A DNA stretch of 64,000 bases, from positions 14,760,716 through 14,824,715 of the forward strand of contig NC_033621.1 in the NCBI RefSeq assembly GCF_001540865.1, given 5' to 3'. Below the pieces are notes generated by a model. The model worked only from the letters and a program-made list of their open reading frames with translations, ran no database searches and was not told the origin of the DNA. Below are positions 1 through 11,436 of this stretch, piece by piece; position 1 is the first letter of the stretch, and the number at the start of each line of letters is the position of its first letter. The DNA is from Ananas comosus (Eukaryota; Streptophyta; Magnoliopsida; Poales; Bromeliaceae). The translations under genes and the position numbers were made by a program.

Positions 1-1980
1 TTCCTCAGTTCTGCCCACTTTTGCCTCCTTCCTCGTTATACAAAGCCATTTTTTGATGTACATCATAACTTGCGATCAAACCCTACTGCAACAACCTCAC
101 GTCCACTGCATGACTTGTGACAAGTGCATGCAATGCAACTACTGCAAATAGTTTGAACATACTGCTAAATTTCTACACGTTCTGTGAAGGAGTCAGCATG
201 AAATAGTGGGAATCGGAGCACTTACGTGCAAAATATATAGCATCTTTGTATATATGCCAACCTAGGGCTTTCATGATCCGAAACCCTAACCCTAACCCCA
301 TTGTACTCAGGTGAGACCCCAGCCGTCTCCTCTCCCTCTTCCGCGTGCGCCGTGCACTTCCTAGCCGCCAGTGACCATGCTCCAACTGGCTAAACGCTGC
401 CAGCAGCCTCCTCGCGTCCTTCTCTTTCTTTTCTACCACCCATCCACCTTCTTTTCGGCCAAGGTTAGGTCAGGGAGCATCCTCTGCTCTCAGGCTCCCC
501 TCTGGCATCATCCCAGACCTCCGGCGAGTCTCTTCCGTCGATTGCAGCTGCCCCTGAGTGCCACCGCCGCGGCTGCTGCAAGCCTGCTGCCAGCCAGGGC
601 TGGTGCGGCCGCACCGAGCCACGCCGCTTTCCCAGCCGCCAGCAGCCATCGTCCTCCTTTTCTCTCAGACCCAGGGGAAGCCCGTGACCCTTCCCCAGCG
701 TTCCCAGCCGTCGTTGTGACCGGAGAAGGGATCCTGAGCATGAGCTCTCTTGTGTGGGCTCAATTTTGTCCCGCCCCGCCACCGCCACCTCCCACCGCCG
801 ACTAGGGTGAGCGCCGACCCTCTCCCGTCGGTCGCACCCCCTGCCACCAGCGCACTCGCCGCCAAGCCGCCGTCTGCCAGGTTCAGCCCCTTTCCTCCCA
901 GTCTGCCCGATTAGCGATGTTTTAGGGTGGTTTTCACTATTTCGGCAACCCGAGACGATTCTGACGCCTCCAGACATGAGCACGATGACCCCTGGTCAAT
1001 GCTGATCACAGTGCTCACCTCATTTGCTCTCGGCGAGGCTTGAATCAACTTGTTCGGCCTAGTTGCTCTCCGTGTGCATCATTCGCTGACGTTCGGCTCA
1101 GTCTTGCGCATCCCAAAACCACCTGCGGTACTCCGAACAGTGAGCACGGCCTCCGCCTTATCGAGCCCTATCAGCTAGTGTCTCGTCTGACTCTATAAAC
1201 CCTCGGTTAGTGATAACGAACCATAATTCTCCTCTAATTGCATATATTAATGTGATAACATGTAATATTAGGGGCTTTTGTGCAACTTGTTGCTTCACGA
1301 CTACTGTGGGCAGTGTGTTTATGTGGTTGATGACCTCTGGACTGATCGTGCAAGGTCTAAAGCCCTTTGCAGAGACCGAATATCGGTTTCGGTGAGTTTT
1401 TCGGCAAAATTCGCCAGCGGAACGTGGTTTCGGGTCGAATTTATCTTACGCTGTTGGAACACCCGAAATGCTGTCACTGAGCCTTGTTGGCTGGTCACCT
1501 ACATCGTCTTGAATGTCCGGAGATGACGAGTAAGTGGCGAAGGGTTTCGATGTTGAAATTGACACTTCTGGAACCTGGATCAGAGCGATTATCCGACGAT
1601 AATAGTTTCGACGTGTGACCTTGGTGTTTGCTGCTAAGACATTCGAAATGATGTGTTTTGAGGTAGTGAGTGACTCGTGACATGAGTCGGTGAGTTTTGG
1701 GACACTTCGTGGGTCCCAGCGACATTCCGATGCTATTTTTGGGACTTCCGGCGAGTTACGGAGATCGATTTTTGGAAACCGATTTCATGAAAAATTTTGG
1801 GGATTGTGAATATTGTGTTTTGAGCCGTTTGGGTCGGACTTTGACTCTGTGGACCCTTCAATTGACTATCCTACACATCGTAGAGGCAGACGCGTTAGTG
1901 ATATAGGTTGGTACTTCGATCCGAAGCCGGTCTAGTTGTGCACGCTCGGTGACATTTCCTCAACCCTCTCTCTTTATGTT
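1..1980 (+). repeat. Old GC-rich dispersed repeat, copy A
   Basis: GC-rich stretch in an otherwise AT-rich window. From about 950 to 1965 it matches 52500-53560 by eye, in order and orientation. Shared anchors include GTGAGCACGG/GTGAGCACAG, the GTGGGTCCC/ATGGGTCCC block, TTCGATCCGAAG and GTGCACGCTCGGTGA. Several open frames cross 370-980, but they overlap on both strands, have no recognisable domain and reflect lack of stops in GC-rich DNA. It is probably untranslated sequence of an old LTR-type element. No ends or target duplication are visible because the window starts inside it. Confidence 0.5.
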
Positions 1981-2135
1981 CCTCGCATTATCTATAATTT
2001 TGAGCCTAGCACCATATGACTTCATTACATTATACTCTACTCAGTTTGTTTTGCATTCGATTATCATGATCTAGGAGTAGAGCGGTTGTTGAGTATATCT
2101 GTGCGTGATATGCAATCCGTGTGCTTCTATGTTTC

Positions 2136-2289
2136 TAACCATCCATCTATTTTGATGGATGGTTAGGATGGGAGAGAGAAGAGAAATTGGGAAGAAATTG
2201 AGTTTCTTAATTTCTCTTCTCTTTGAATTTCTCCCTACTTTCTCGTCTCTCTTTCACTCTAACCATCCATTAAAATTAATGGATGGTTA
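2136..2289. mobile_element. Foldback MITE, 154 bp, hairpin at each end
   Basis: Each end is itself a hairpin. TAACCATCCATC, a 6-base loop and GATGGATGGTTA span 2136-2165; TAACCATCCATTAAAATTAATGGATGGTTA occupies 2260-2289. Between them the GAGAGAGAAGAGAAATT arm pairs with AATTTCTCTTCTC further right. No coding capacity. Family not recognised; no clear target duplication. Confidence 0.55.
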
Positions 2290-2299
2290 TAAATTTATG

Positions 2300-2345
2300 A
2301 GTATAAAAGCTGTTGTGCTCCTAATAGTATAGTAGTCCTACTACT
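2300..2345. mobile_element. Terminal fragment of palindrome-ended MITE
   Basis: The stretch around CTCCTAATAGTATAGTAGTCCTACTACTG resembles the right terminus of the MITEs at 47362-47882 and 54217-57455 (AATAGTATAGTAGC...). Only the end is left, so the call is tentative. Confidence 0.3.
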
Positions 2346-2384
2346 GATTGTATTTAACTTTGATAGTATAGAAGCCAAGTTTTT

Positions 2385-2385
<1 letters not shown>

Positions 2386-2430
<45 letters not shown>
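2386..2430. repeat. (TA)n microsatellite
   Basis: About 45 bases of almost uninterrupted TA, broken by one C. Similar tracts flank several MITEs elsewhere in the window. Confidence 0.9.
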
Positions 2431-2431
<1 letters not shown>

Positions 2432-2731
2432 TATTTATAAGAAACGAAGTTTTAAAAATTTTTTCCTTTCCCAAAATGTCACTCCTCATTAATATAATTC
2501 TTATCACATACTAGCACTATCATTCATTTAACTTTGATGCCTATATAATATTTTTATTCCATCTTATATAATACTTAATCTAATAATAAATTTTTTTAAG
2601 CTTCATACTTATCTAATAATATTTATCTTTCGACGCTTCATAAAATATTGTCATCTTTTTAATTTTTATAATATGCATCGTTTTCTAATTATAATATCTC
2701 CTTGCCTATCATACGCGTGATTAATCTCCTT

Positions 2732-3247
2732 CACTACAACAAAAACGGTCTATAGCGACACTTTTAAATGTCGGTACAGGTCAAAAAAAAGTGTTGCTGG
2801 CTAAATTACCGACACTTTTAAAAAGTGTTGCTATATGTGGGGTCGCTAGGTATATAGTGACAGTTAAAGAATGTCGCTATAACCTAAAAAGAGTGCTGCT
2901 AATTTACCAACACTTATTTAAGCATTTAGCAACTGCCGGAACTCTACCTCGTTGGCTACGGTGGCAGAGGAGGACGAGAGGAAGGGATCTTCGTCTAGGA
3001 TTTCAGTCGATTGAGTGAGGGGAGAAGGGGAAATGGTAATCGATTTTTCTTTTCTTTTTTTTTTCTGTTTGTAATCGGATCGAATGGACTGGGTGGGGTG
3101 GGTTGAGTAGAGTAACATTTTATTTTTTGTTGGATTGGACTTTATATTTAGGCATTAGTAGTTTTTTTTTTAAGTTTTGGCATAAATGGGACACTTACAC
3201 AAAAGTGTCCCAAACATATGTCCCTATAACCTAATTCTGTTGTAGTG
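2732..3247. mobile_element. Non-autonomous mini-CACTA transposon, copy 1
   Basis: Starts CACTACAACAAAAACGG and ends TTCTGTTGTAGTG, the inverted terminal repeats typical of CACTA (En/Spm) elements. About 516 bp and no transposase. The ends carry several copies of a palindromic motif around GACACTTTTAAA / AAAGTGTYGCTATA, resembling the subterminal repeats of CACTA elements. Copies at 45724-46242 and 59267-59779 are colinear. The expected 3-bp target duplication is not seen here (CTT left, AGC right), unlike in the other two copies. Confidence 0.8.
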
Positions 3248-3700
3248 AGCTTCCTCCTATTCGCTTCTATTCCTTCCATACATTATATTCGCTTTTCTCT
3301 CCATACCTCCTCCTATTCGCTTCTTTCTCTATTCCTTCCATACCTTCTTTGTGTGGATACATTGAATGTGGTTAAAAAGTTACATTTTATTCTAACCCTT
3401 TATTTTATTTTAATTTTATGTTTTACTACTGTAATAACCTATCTCATATTTGCTTCTCTGATCCCTATTCCTTCCACAACTCTGCCGCGATCTATGTCAT
3501 CATCTATGTCGTCCCGCGATCTATGTCGTCATCTATGTCGTCGTCTTTTCCTATTCCTTCCACAACTTCTCTGCCGCAATCTATGTGTAAGTCATCGTCA
3601 TCATTGCACTTCATTATCTTCGTCATTGCTAGCATGTCATCTTCGTCTACAGGTAGTGACAGAAAGAACGAAATTTTCCTGAAATAATAATTAAAAATTT
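3248..3700. other. Pyrimidine-rich low-complexity stretch
   Basis: Degenerate short repeats such as CTCCTATTCGCTTCT and TCCTTCCATAC, then ATCTATGTCGTC units around 3490-3545. Open frames here are low-complexity and not gene-like. Confidence 0.4.
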
Positions 3701-3907
3701 ACATTTTATTCTAGCTTTTTTTTTTGTTAAATGATAAAATAATGATGACATTTTCAGTTTACTTCAGTTATAGTTATAAGTTTTGTATTTTTTTATGATA
3801 ATATAATTTTATTTTTATTACTATCGTTATTTTGATAATGATAAAATACATTACATCAAAATTATATATTTATTTCTAAATATTTTTATTTTCGGTAATT
3901 TTATACA

Positions 3908-3933
3908 GCGTGCATTGCACATGCATATACTAG
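3908..3933 (+). mobile_element. Helitron-like 3' end
   Basis: A short hairpin (GTGCATTGCAC) followed after about 10 bases by CTAG and then T matches the layout of a plant Helitron terminus: hairpin, then CTRR, inserted before T. No 5' end or helicase found; a motif-level call only. Confidence 0.35.
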
Positions 3934-3992
3934 TTGAGTGTACGCGAAAATGCATGTAACAATTATTTTAGTTTATTTTAAATTAATATAAA

Positions 3993-4708
3993 TTTATACA
4001 TTATATTTATTTAAAATTTACAATAAAAAATATATTTTATAAATTCATATGTTATATTTTATTAAAAAATATTTGAAATATTCTATATTTTCTTTTTTAT
4101 ATATATTAAATATTTTTATTTATTTTTTGATTTTTGATGAATCTAAAATTTGAGTATGTATCTTAAACTAAAAGCATCAAAATTTAATTCATGTTTATTT
4201 CAAAATTTAAAATTTAATTCTGATCCACAATAGTTAAAATTGTTTAATTGTTATTTTAAATTTGATATATAAACTCAAATTTAAATTTTAATGTAAAATT
4301 AATAGATGGAAAGAATAAAAAATATTTTTATTTATTTAAAATTCTATATTTTATAAATTCTATATTTTATACATTATATTTATTTAAAATTTACAATAAA
4401 AAATATATTTTATAAATTCATATGTTATATTTTATTAAAAAATATTTGCAATATTCTATATTTTCTTTTTTTATATATATTAAATATTTTTATTTATTTT
4501 TCGATTTTTGATGAATCTAAAATTTGAGTATGTATCTTAAACTAAAAGCATCAAAATTTAATTCATGTTTATTTCAAAATTTAAAATTTAATTCTGATCC
4601 ACAATGGTTAAAATTGTTTAATTGTTATTTTAAATTTGATATCAAAAATTAAATTTAATTCACGATTTAAACTCAAATTTAAATTTTAATGTAAAATAGA
4701 TGGATAAA
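3993..4708. repeat. Tandem duplication of AT-rich DNA, unit ~373 bp
   Basis: The sequence from about 3993 (ACATTATATTTATTTAAAAT) recurs about 373 bases later from 4366, with few changes apart from an extra stretch near 4640-4665. Marker strings shared by both copies include AATCTAAAATTTGAGTATG and AATTCTGATCCACAAT. No coding content. Confidence 0.75.
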
Positions 4709-5046
4709 AGTGCTTTTTTTAACAAGTTAATCATAACCGTTCATTTTTTCAAATATTTTTAACAAATTGATCATAATCACTTGTAGAATTGAATTTATTG
4801 ATGGATATGGATGTTATATTTTTAACAGATTTATCATAACTGTTCGTTCTTACTTGAGATATTTTTTAACAAATTGATTGTGACCGTTTATAGGAAATAT
4901 TTTTTTTATTCTTTTTTAATTTCGTCTGTCATTCTTATATGTTTGTATATATAATATAGATTGATGATAACCGTTTGTAGTGAACATTTTTTTATTCTTT
5001 TTTGATTTCGTCTATTATTTCTATATGCTTCTATATATAGTATAGA

Positions 5047-5047
5047 T
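5047..5047. other. Single-N junction
   Basis: One N separates AT-rich DNA from an LTR fragment that begins abruptly. Probably a contig join. Confidence 0.6.
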
Positions 5048-5748
5048 NCGCTCATGCCAGTTGGACTTGCTCTCCACGGACCAGTTAGAGTGGATAGAGC
5101 CCGATAGTCGCAACGGGGCAGGGACGGGTGTATTCACAGTCCCGGGGACGGGTATGCTTACAGTCCCGATTGGATTGGGTCAGATTTGACATTTCCTACA
5201 GTTGGTTAGTGTAGAGCATGATAGTGTAGTGGATGATAGCGGTAGAGTATGCTTCCTGCTTTCCTTCTATCCTTGCTCCCTTCTGTAGACTTAGTGGGTG
5301 GCCGATGTTTGTTTTTGGCGGTGCCCACTGAGGACTACTTGTTTTTACAGTAGTTCTCACGCCCAGTTGTTACCTATGTTTTTGCAGAGCCACAGGTTCC
5401 GGCTGCTGCACCGTCTGCGGACCAGGATCGAGGCAAGGGCGTCGCGAGTTAGAGCCCTACCCGACGTGCTGAGCTAGAGGTGCCCTTCTGCAGGTAGAGG
5501 TTTTGTTTCGAGTTTATGTACATAGTTGACTTAACTCGCCAGTGCGAGTAGCTCTGTATTTTTGGATCCGAACTATGTATATGAAACTCTGTTTTATTTA
5601 GCTTCAGTTTTCTCTAGCAGCTCTCTACTACTGTTTGTAGTAGTGTTTGATTTACAGGTACAACTATCGCTTCGTATACAGGGAAAATTTCTTTGTATAC
5701 GGCGGATTTGTCGGCGTACCCGGGGAACGTGTAATCCGGGGCGTGACA
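5048..5748 (+). mobile_element. Partial LTR related to the 1.9 kb solo LTR
   Basis: Matches the reverse complement of about 54826-55505. Shared blocks include GTTGGACTTGCTCTCCAC, GACGGGTG..TTCACAGTCCC, GATTGGGTCAGAT and AATCCGGGGCGTGACA. The LTR terminus, GGGGCGTGACA, is at 5748. The other end is lost at the N at 5047, so this is a truncated LTR on the opposite strand to the 54.8 kb copy. Confidence 0.7.
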
Positions 5749-6901
5749 ACCCTTGTATCAATAATTAATTATAGGATTAGAATGATAGTTAATGATTTTG
5801 CTAGAGCAATTATATTAATCGAGGGAATCGAAATGGTAAAAATATTTGATCCAAGAATTAAAAAATTAACATGAGTGTATTTGCGTGCGGAAGAAAGAGC
5901 CAAAATAGATTAATGCCTCGCTTGTTAGTTAATTGGTACGAAATTTTACGGAACAAACAATTAAAATGGCGACCGTTTCGTCACGCAATTCTGCATGTGA
6001 GTGGCGAAGGTCACGTAATTTCTCACGCATTTATGGAAAAGAAGGAAAGGACAAGAGAGAGAATTTATTGCTACTTTCTCTTTGTTGCTACGTACCCCTC
6101 ATTCGTTCTTTTAAATTAATATCTACGATATATCCGTTTCGTGTATCACTGTTGAAGATTTTGATAGATCAGCTGAAGCTTCTCCTAAATTTCAACATTC
6201 TTTCTCCGCTCATTTATGGTCTTCTTCTGCAGGAAGAAATGTGGCTGCAGAGATGAAGTCATCTTCGAAAGTTACAAGCCAAAATGGCCCGAGTTTGGAG
6301 ATAATATTTTATATACCTAGTAGTTTGGACAGGAACAGTAGGGACAGGAACAGTAACCCTAAATTATTATTAAAATTTTCCTGATTATAAATAATTCTAA
6401 TTTTCAAACTAACAATTTATCATGAGTTTGTGTGTAGAGAACCCATAAGTGAAAAAACTCAAATGACGAAATGTAAAAAGAGTCGACGAGCAACTTATTT
6501 GCAGAAACTCTTTATACTTTTCAGATTAAAGGACCTTAATTTAATTTATTTAGAGCTTAAATTTCTTAAATATTTCATTTATATCTAAGGTTGAAAATTT
6601 TGAATTGTGTTGTAAATGTTGCAATCTAAAGACATACATGAACCAGAATGCATACATGATCTTAATAAATGCTGAAAGAAAATGCCAAAATTCTTTTTGT
6701 CAAAGTCCAAAGATATCAAAACTCTTCAAAGTATGTTTGAGCAGCCAAAAATTATTCCAGGGCACTCGAAAGTCTGGAATTTGAATTTGAATTTAATAAC
6801 TAAGTTGCATGCTTAGCTTTTCGTTCAGAAGTAGAAATGATGACTCGGGCTTATTCGAATGTTTGAATGTTGTTTTAATTGGATGCCCGATATTCAAGGG
6901 T

Positions 6902-6935
<34 letters not shown>

Positions 6936-8220
6936 AATCCTTTTTTTGTATATAGCTGTGAAATAATTAGGCCCATGGATTCAGACGCTTGATCAAACAT
7001 TATTCTGAGTGCCCGAAACTGCACTGCATTAATTTAGTCAAAAGAGCTGTTGGCGCTAAATAATTACGAAAGCGGCCAAGAACTTGAAAATGGTTTTGGA
7101 AGCCCAACATGTACAACAGAATTATTATAACGAGTAAATTATGAATTTTGACTATAAATAAGGAACTTTGTTACTTCAAATTAATAGAGCTTGCTTGCTG
7201 AGCTTGAAATTATTGTAACTTAAATCTCCACATTGGCTTTAAGTTGGCGTGAATTATATCGTAAGATAAATACTGCAAAAGAGAGAAAATAAGAGAAAAT
7301 ATTAATTGTAATTATGAGATCTTCTTGTGAAGATGAAGAATTTGTCATCATGTTCCATTTATTTCGATTAATATATATACACATTCTTTAATTGTCATAA
7401 AATATATTGAAAAATTATTTTTTTTTTTGTTTTATAGAATTTCAATAAGGGTATCATGCATTGGTGCATGCATGGGGAGCATGCAATATGTTCTGCCAAG
7501 TACAATACCATTTGAACTGGGATTGCAGTTTTTCCTGAAATTGTCATGATTGACAAATTTTGACCTATTCCCGTCAGAGGATGGTGACCTATCTAGTCTA
7601 GTATTTAAAGGGCAATTAATGTTTTCAAAAATTCGATCTCAAGTTTGACATGTAAACTCAAAATCCGAATGCGAATCCCTACGTGGCGACGAATGTTTAA
7701 AAATTTATATCTAAAATCGAAATCGACTAAAAATTTAAAATCCAAATCCGAAAAGTGAATCTGAAACAACCATTTCTTCTTATCATATTCTATATATTAA
7801 ATAGTACATTTCTCTTATACTCTGTCTCCTTTTATTTATATTTCTTTAAATATATTATTATTATTTTTCATATTTATAATTTTGAGAAACTATCTAATTA
7901 ACAATGAGTTATTACAAAATTTTTCTTTAAACAAATATTCTGGTAAAATTATTTAACTAGATATCATTAATATATATAACATATTATGTTTTAATAATTT
8001 CAATCATTTAATACTCATATTGTTGATTTGTTGGTCATTTACACACACACATAGATATATGTTTGTATAAAAGGTTATTTCACATTTGTAGCAATTTAAA
8101 CCACTTTTAGTTAAATTAATTATTTATTTGAATTAATTTTAGCCCTTAATTTGAGTAATTAATTATATGAAAATGTATAAAAATTAGTATAAAGTTTACT
8201 ATTAAAATATTTTATATTCA
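5749..8220. other. Unassigned AT-rich intergenic sequence
   Basis: No gene or element with recognisable ends. It contains a (TA)n tract at about 6906-6932, a 17-base direct repeat GGACAGGAACAGTA near 6327-6355, and a GCATGC-rich palindromic patch near 7455-7490. Short open frames at 5562-6256 show no domain. Confidence 0.4.
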
Positions 8221-8221
8221 C

Positions 8222-8244
8222 AGCATCGCGCGGTTTGTTACTAG
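8222..8244 (+). mobile_element. Possible Helitron-like 3' end
   Basis: CATCGCGCGG followed by CTAG|T resembles the better terminus at 32486-32520 but has lost most of the hairpin. Weak evidence. Confidence 0.25.
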
Positions 8245-8300
8245 TATTATATTAAAATCTAAATATTTAAATTATAAATTCAAATATAAAATCAAAAATT

Positions 8301-9289
8301 TATATATATTGTATTATATAAAGAGGCATTAAGTTTATTCGAATTTGGATTGGGTACAAATAAAATCCATATCCAAATACGAATTTGTTGGACTTTCATT
8401 TTTTTATACCCATATTTGAAACTATATTTATTTATTAACAGATAAATCCATACCATTCGGATTCGGCCTCAGATAAAAATATTATCCGCACTCATTGACA
8501 TTCCTAATGTATATGCCTTATGCATGTGAATTTTGTGTGTGTGTGTGTGTGTGTGTGTTTTGTTTGTTTGTTTGTTTTAATTCATTTAAAACGCGCGGGC
8601 CATATTGACAGTGAAGTCAAAACTACAAATCCGGGCCAAACGTACTATCAATTACTGTCACTAGTACCAGTACAATGAAGGGGGTGTTTGGCTTAAATTT
8701 TAAAAAATAATTTTAAGGTCAAAAATGATTTTCTTTTAGGAGAGTGTTCTGAAATAAAATCTGATTCTGATTTTTAAAAGAAGATCTAATTTTAGAGGCA
8801 CGAAAATTAGAAACAACTAAAGAAGATCGATCTGATTCCCAAAAAATTTAAAAATTAAAATCTTAAAATTTAAAAATTTTAAATCTAAATTTTGAAATTT
8901 ATATTTATATTCTAATTTTAAATTTGTAAATTTTAAAATTATATCTGAAATTTTAAATTTTAAATTGCAAAATTTTAAAATACTAATTTAGATTTTAAAT
9001 TTTTAAATTTCAAATTTTAAATTTGATTATGAAGTTTAAATTTAGGTTTTAATATAAAATTTGATCCCAAAAACTTTGCCAAACACCTTTAGTGAAAAAA
9101 ATGCTATACCCAAACTTGTGTCTTGATTAATTAATAGGAAAGAAGCCTAAAGATTTTCTTAGGATTCACTACTCATATGTATGATAAAAATCAGATGAGT
9201 TATGTCATGAGAAATGATTCGGTACTTTTTAAAAAAGAAAATAAAAAAAATCTTAACCGTTGATTAATAGTGGGCAAAAATGTAATTTT
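8301..9289. repeat. 1 kb duplicated segment, left copy
   Basis: Almost the same sequence recurs at 9321-10283. Differences are scattered substitutions, the length of a (GT)n tract near 8538, a short indel at about 8665-8679 and a replaced patch near 8820. The left copy stops exactly at the N at 9290, which points to an unmerged overlap between contigs or haplotypes. Confidence 0.85.
8680..9090. mobile_element. AT-rich MITE with GGTGTTTGGC ends
   Basis: Left end GGGGGTGTTTGGCTTAAAT, right end GCCAAACACCTTT; inverted repeats share GGTGTTTGGC. The interior is AAATTT-rich and self-complementary. About 410 bp, no coding region. Ends resemble Tourist/PIF-Harbinger MITEs, but no target duplication could be fixed. 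Confidence 0.55.
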
Positions 9290-9290
9290 N
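9290..9290. other. Single-N junction inside a (TA)n tract
   Basis: N followed by about 38 bases of AT repeat, with the duplicated segment on either side. Likely a forced contig join. Confidence 0.65.
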
Positions 9291-9320
<30 letters not shown>

Positions 9321-9331
<11 letters not shown>

Positions 9332-10283
9332 ATTATATAAAGAGGCATTAAGTTTATTTGAATTTGGATTGGGTACAAATAAAATCCATATCCAAATACG
9401 AATTTGTTGGACTTTCATTTTTTTTATACCCATATTTAAAACTATATTTATTTATTAACAGATAAATCCATACCATTCGGATTCGGCCTCAGATAAAAAT
9501 ATTATCCGCACTCATTGACATTCCTAATGTTTATGCCTTATGCATGTGAATTTTGTACATGTGTGTGTGTGTTGTTTGTTTGTTTGTTTTAATTCATTTA
9601 AAACGCGCGGGCCATATTGACAGTGAAGTCAAAACTACAAATCCGGGCCAAACGTACTATCAATTACTATCACTAGTACAAGGGGGTGTTTGGCTTAAAT
9701 TTTTAAAAATAATTTTAAGGTCAAAAATGATTTTCTTTTAGGAGAGTGTTCTGTAATAAAATCTGATTCTGATTTTTAAAAGAAGATCTGATTTTAGAGG
9801 CACGAAAATTAGAAACAACTAAAGCTTTCTTCATAAAATATGATTCCCAAAAAATTTAAAAATTAAAATCTTAAAATTTAAAAATTGTAAATCTAAATTT
9901 TGAAATTTATATTTATATTCTAATTTTTAAATTTGTAAATTTTAAAATTATATCTGAAATTTGAAATTTTAAATTGCAAAATTTTAAAATACTAGTTTAG
10001 ATTTTAAATTTTTAAATTTCAAATTTTAAATTTGAGTATGAAGTTTAAATTTAGGTTTTAATATAAAATTTGATCCCAAAAACTTTGCCAAACACCTTTA
10101 GTGAAAAAAATGCTATACCCAAACTTGTGTCTTGATTAATTAATAGGAAAGAAGCCTAAAGATTTTCTTAGGATTCACTAAAAATCAGATGAGTTATGTC
10201 ATGAGAAATGATTCGGTACTTTTTAAAAAAGAAAATAAAAAAGATCTTAACCGTTGATTAATAGAGGGCAAAAATATAATTTT
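9321..10283. repeat. 1 kb duplicated segment, right copy
   Basis: Second copy of 8301-9289, offset about 1019 bases at the left and 994 at the right. Unlike the left copy it continues into unique sequence (TAATATTTAGCAGG...). Confidence 0.85.
9682..10099. mobile_element. AT-rich MITE with GGTGTTTGGC ends, second copy
   Basis: Copy of the element at 8680-9090 within the duplicated segment. One internal patch (TTTCTTCATAAAAT near 9825) replaces GAAGATCGATC of the left copy. Confidence 0.55.
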
Positions 10284-11063
10284 AATATTTAGCAGGTAAA
10301 AGGATTATTTTATTCAAGGTTAGTTTTGTAATTAAACAATACAACATTTAAAGAAACTTTTAATTGAGGTCCTAAATTTAGGCATTAATTTGCACTAATT
10401 TAGGAAATTAATTGATTAACCAAATTTATGCATTAATTAGGCATAAATTTAGGCATCTACTTTAAATGTTTTAGTGTTTCTAAAATTATGCATTAATCTA
10501 AATTATAGGAATTTTAGAAATAGTTCTATTTCTAAATACGATGAATTTAAATTTTAAATATTAAATATTTAAAATTTAAAAGTGAAATTTAAATTAGAGG
10601 AATTTTGCATTACTATTTAAAAAAATTGTAATGTTGGTAAATATTTTAATTCAACATATTTAATATACTTAAAAAACTTTTAAATTCCTATAGTTTAGAC
10701 ATTAATTTTGTATCACTTATTGAAAAAATTTTGAATGTACGTGAAATAATTTATAATTTAAATGTATTTAATATGTTAAAAAAAATTAGAGTTGTTCTAG
10801 TACTTTAGACATTAATTTTGTATAACTATCTAAAAACATTTGTAATGTTGGTAAATATTTAAATTTAACATATTTAATACGTTTAACAAAATTATAAATT
10901 CATCTTAGTCATTAATTTTGTATACTAATTTTAAAAAATTAAATGTGGGCAAATATTTAAATTCAAAATATTTAATCACAAAATAATCTAAATTTCATTC
11001 TTATTTTATTAAAAAAAGATTTAGAAAGCAATAGGTATGGAAAGAAATTTTAATGCATAGTTT
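10284..11063. repeat. Degenerate AT-rich tandem repeat
   Basis: About four decayed units, roughly 110-190 bases apart, share ACATTAATTTTGTAT followed by AATGTTGGTAAATATTT..AACATATTTAATA (near 10630, 10700, 10810 and 10905). No gene or terminal structure. Confidence 0.4.
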
Positions 11064-11436
11064 CTTAAAATCAAACTGGTTTGAAATATTAAACAAATAA
11101 ACAAAGAGAAAAGAAAAATTAAAAGATCATATTGTCAAATAATTTGAAAATTTTTTTATATGAAATGCCACATTATGAAAGGAAAGATAGAGAGAGAAAA
11201 AGTAAACAGAGAGAAAATAAAAATTTTGAAAATATAGTAAAGATAAAATAACTAAATTGCCCATGTATTAAAAGACAAAAATACTCTTTTTTGAGGTACC
11301 TGGTAATCGGTACCTCTCCTAAAGTGACCTGCATTTGCAGGTCACAATTTTAAAAAAGTTAAATCTGAACCGTTGAATATGCGTAAATTAGCGGTAACGG
11401 AAAAAAAAAAATTAAAGTATAGAAGCATTACTCTTA

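Noticed and set aside
281..300. Telomere-like AACCCTAACCCTAACCCC
   Set aside because: Only about two and a half units and not in the plant TTTAGGG register beyond one unit; more likely a chance telo-box-like string in a GC-rich repeat.
371..983. Overlapping open frames on both strands as a gene
   Set aside because: GC-rich low-stop sequence with Ala/Pro/Ser/Arg-rich translations in every frame; the region is a dispersed repeat.
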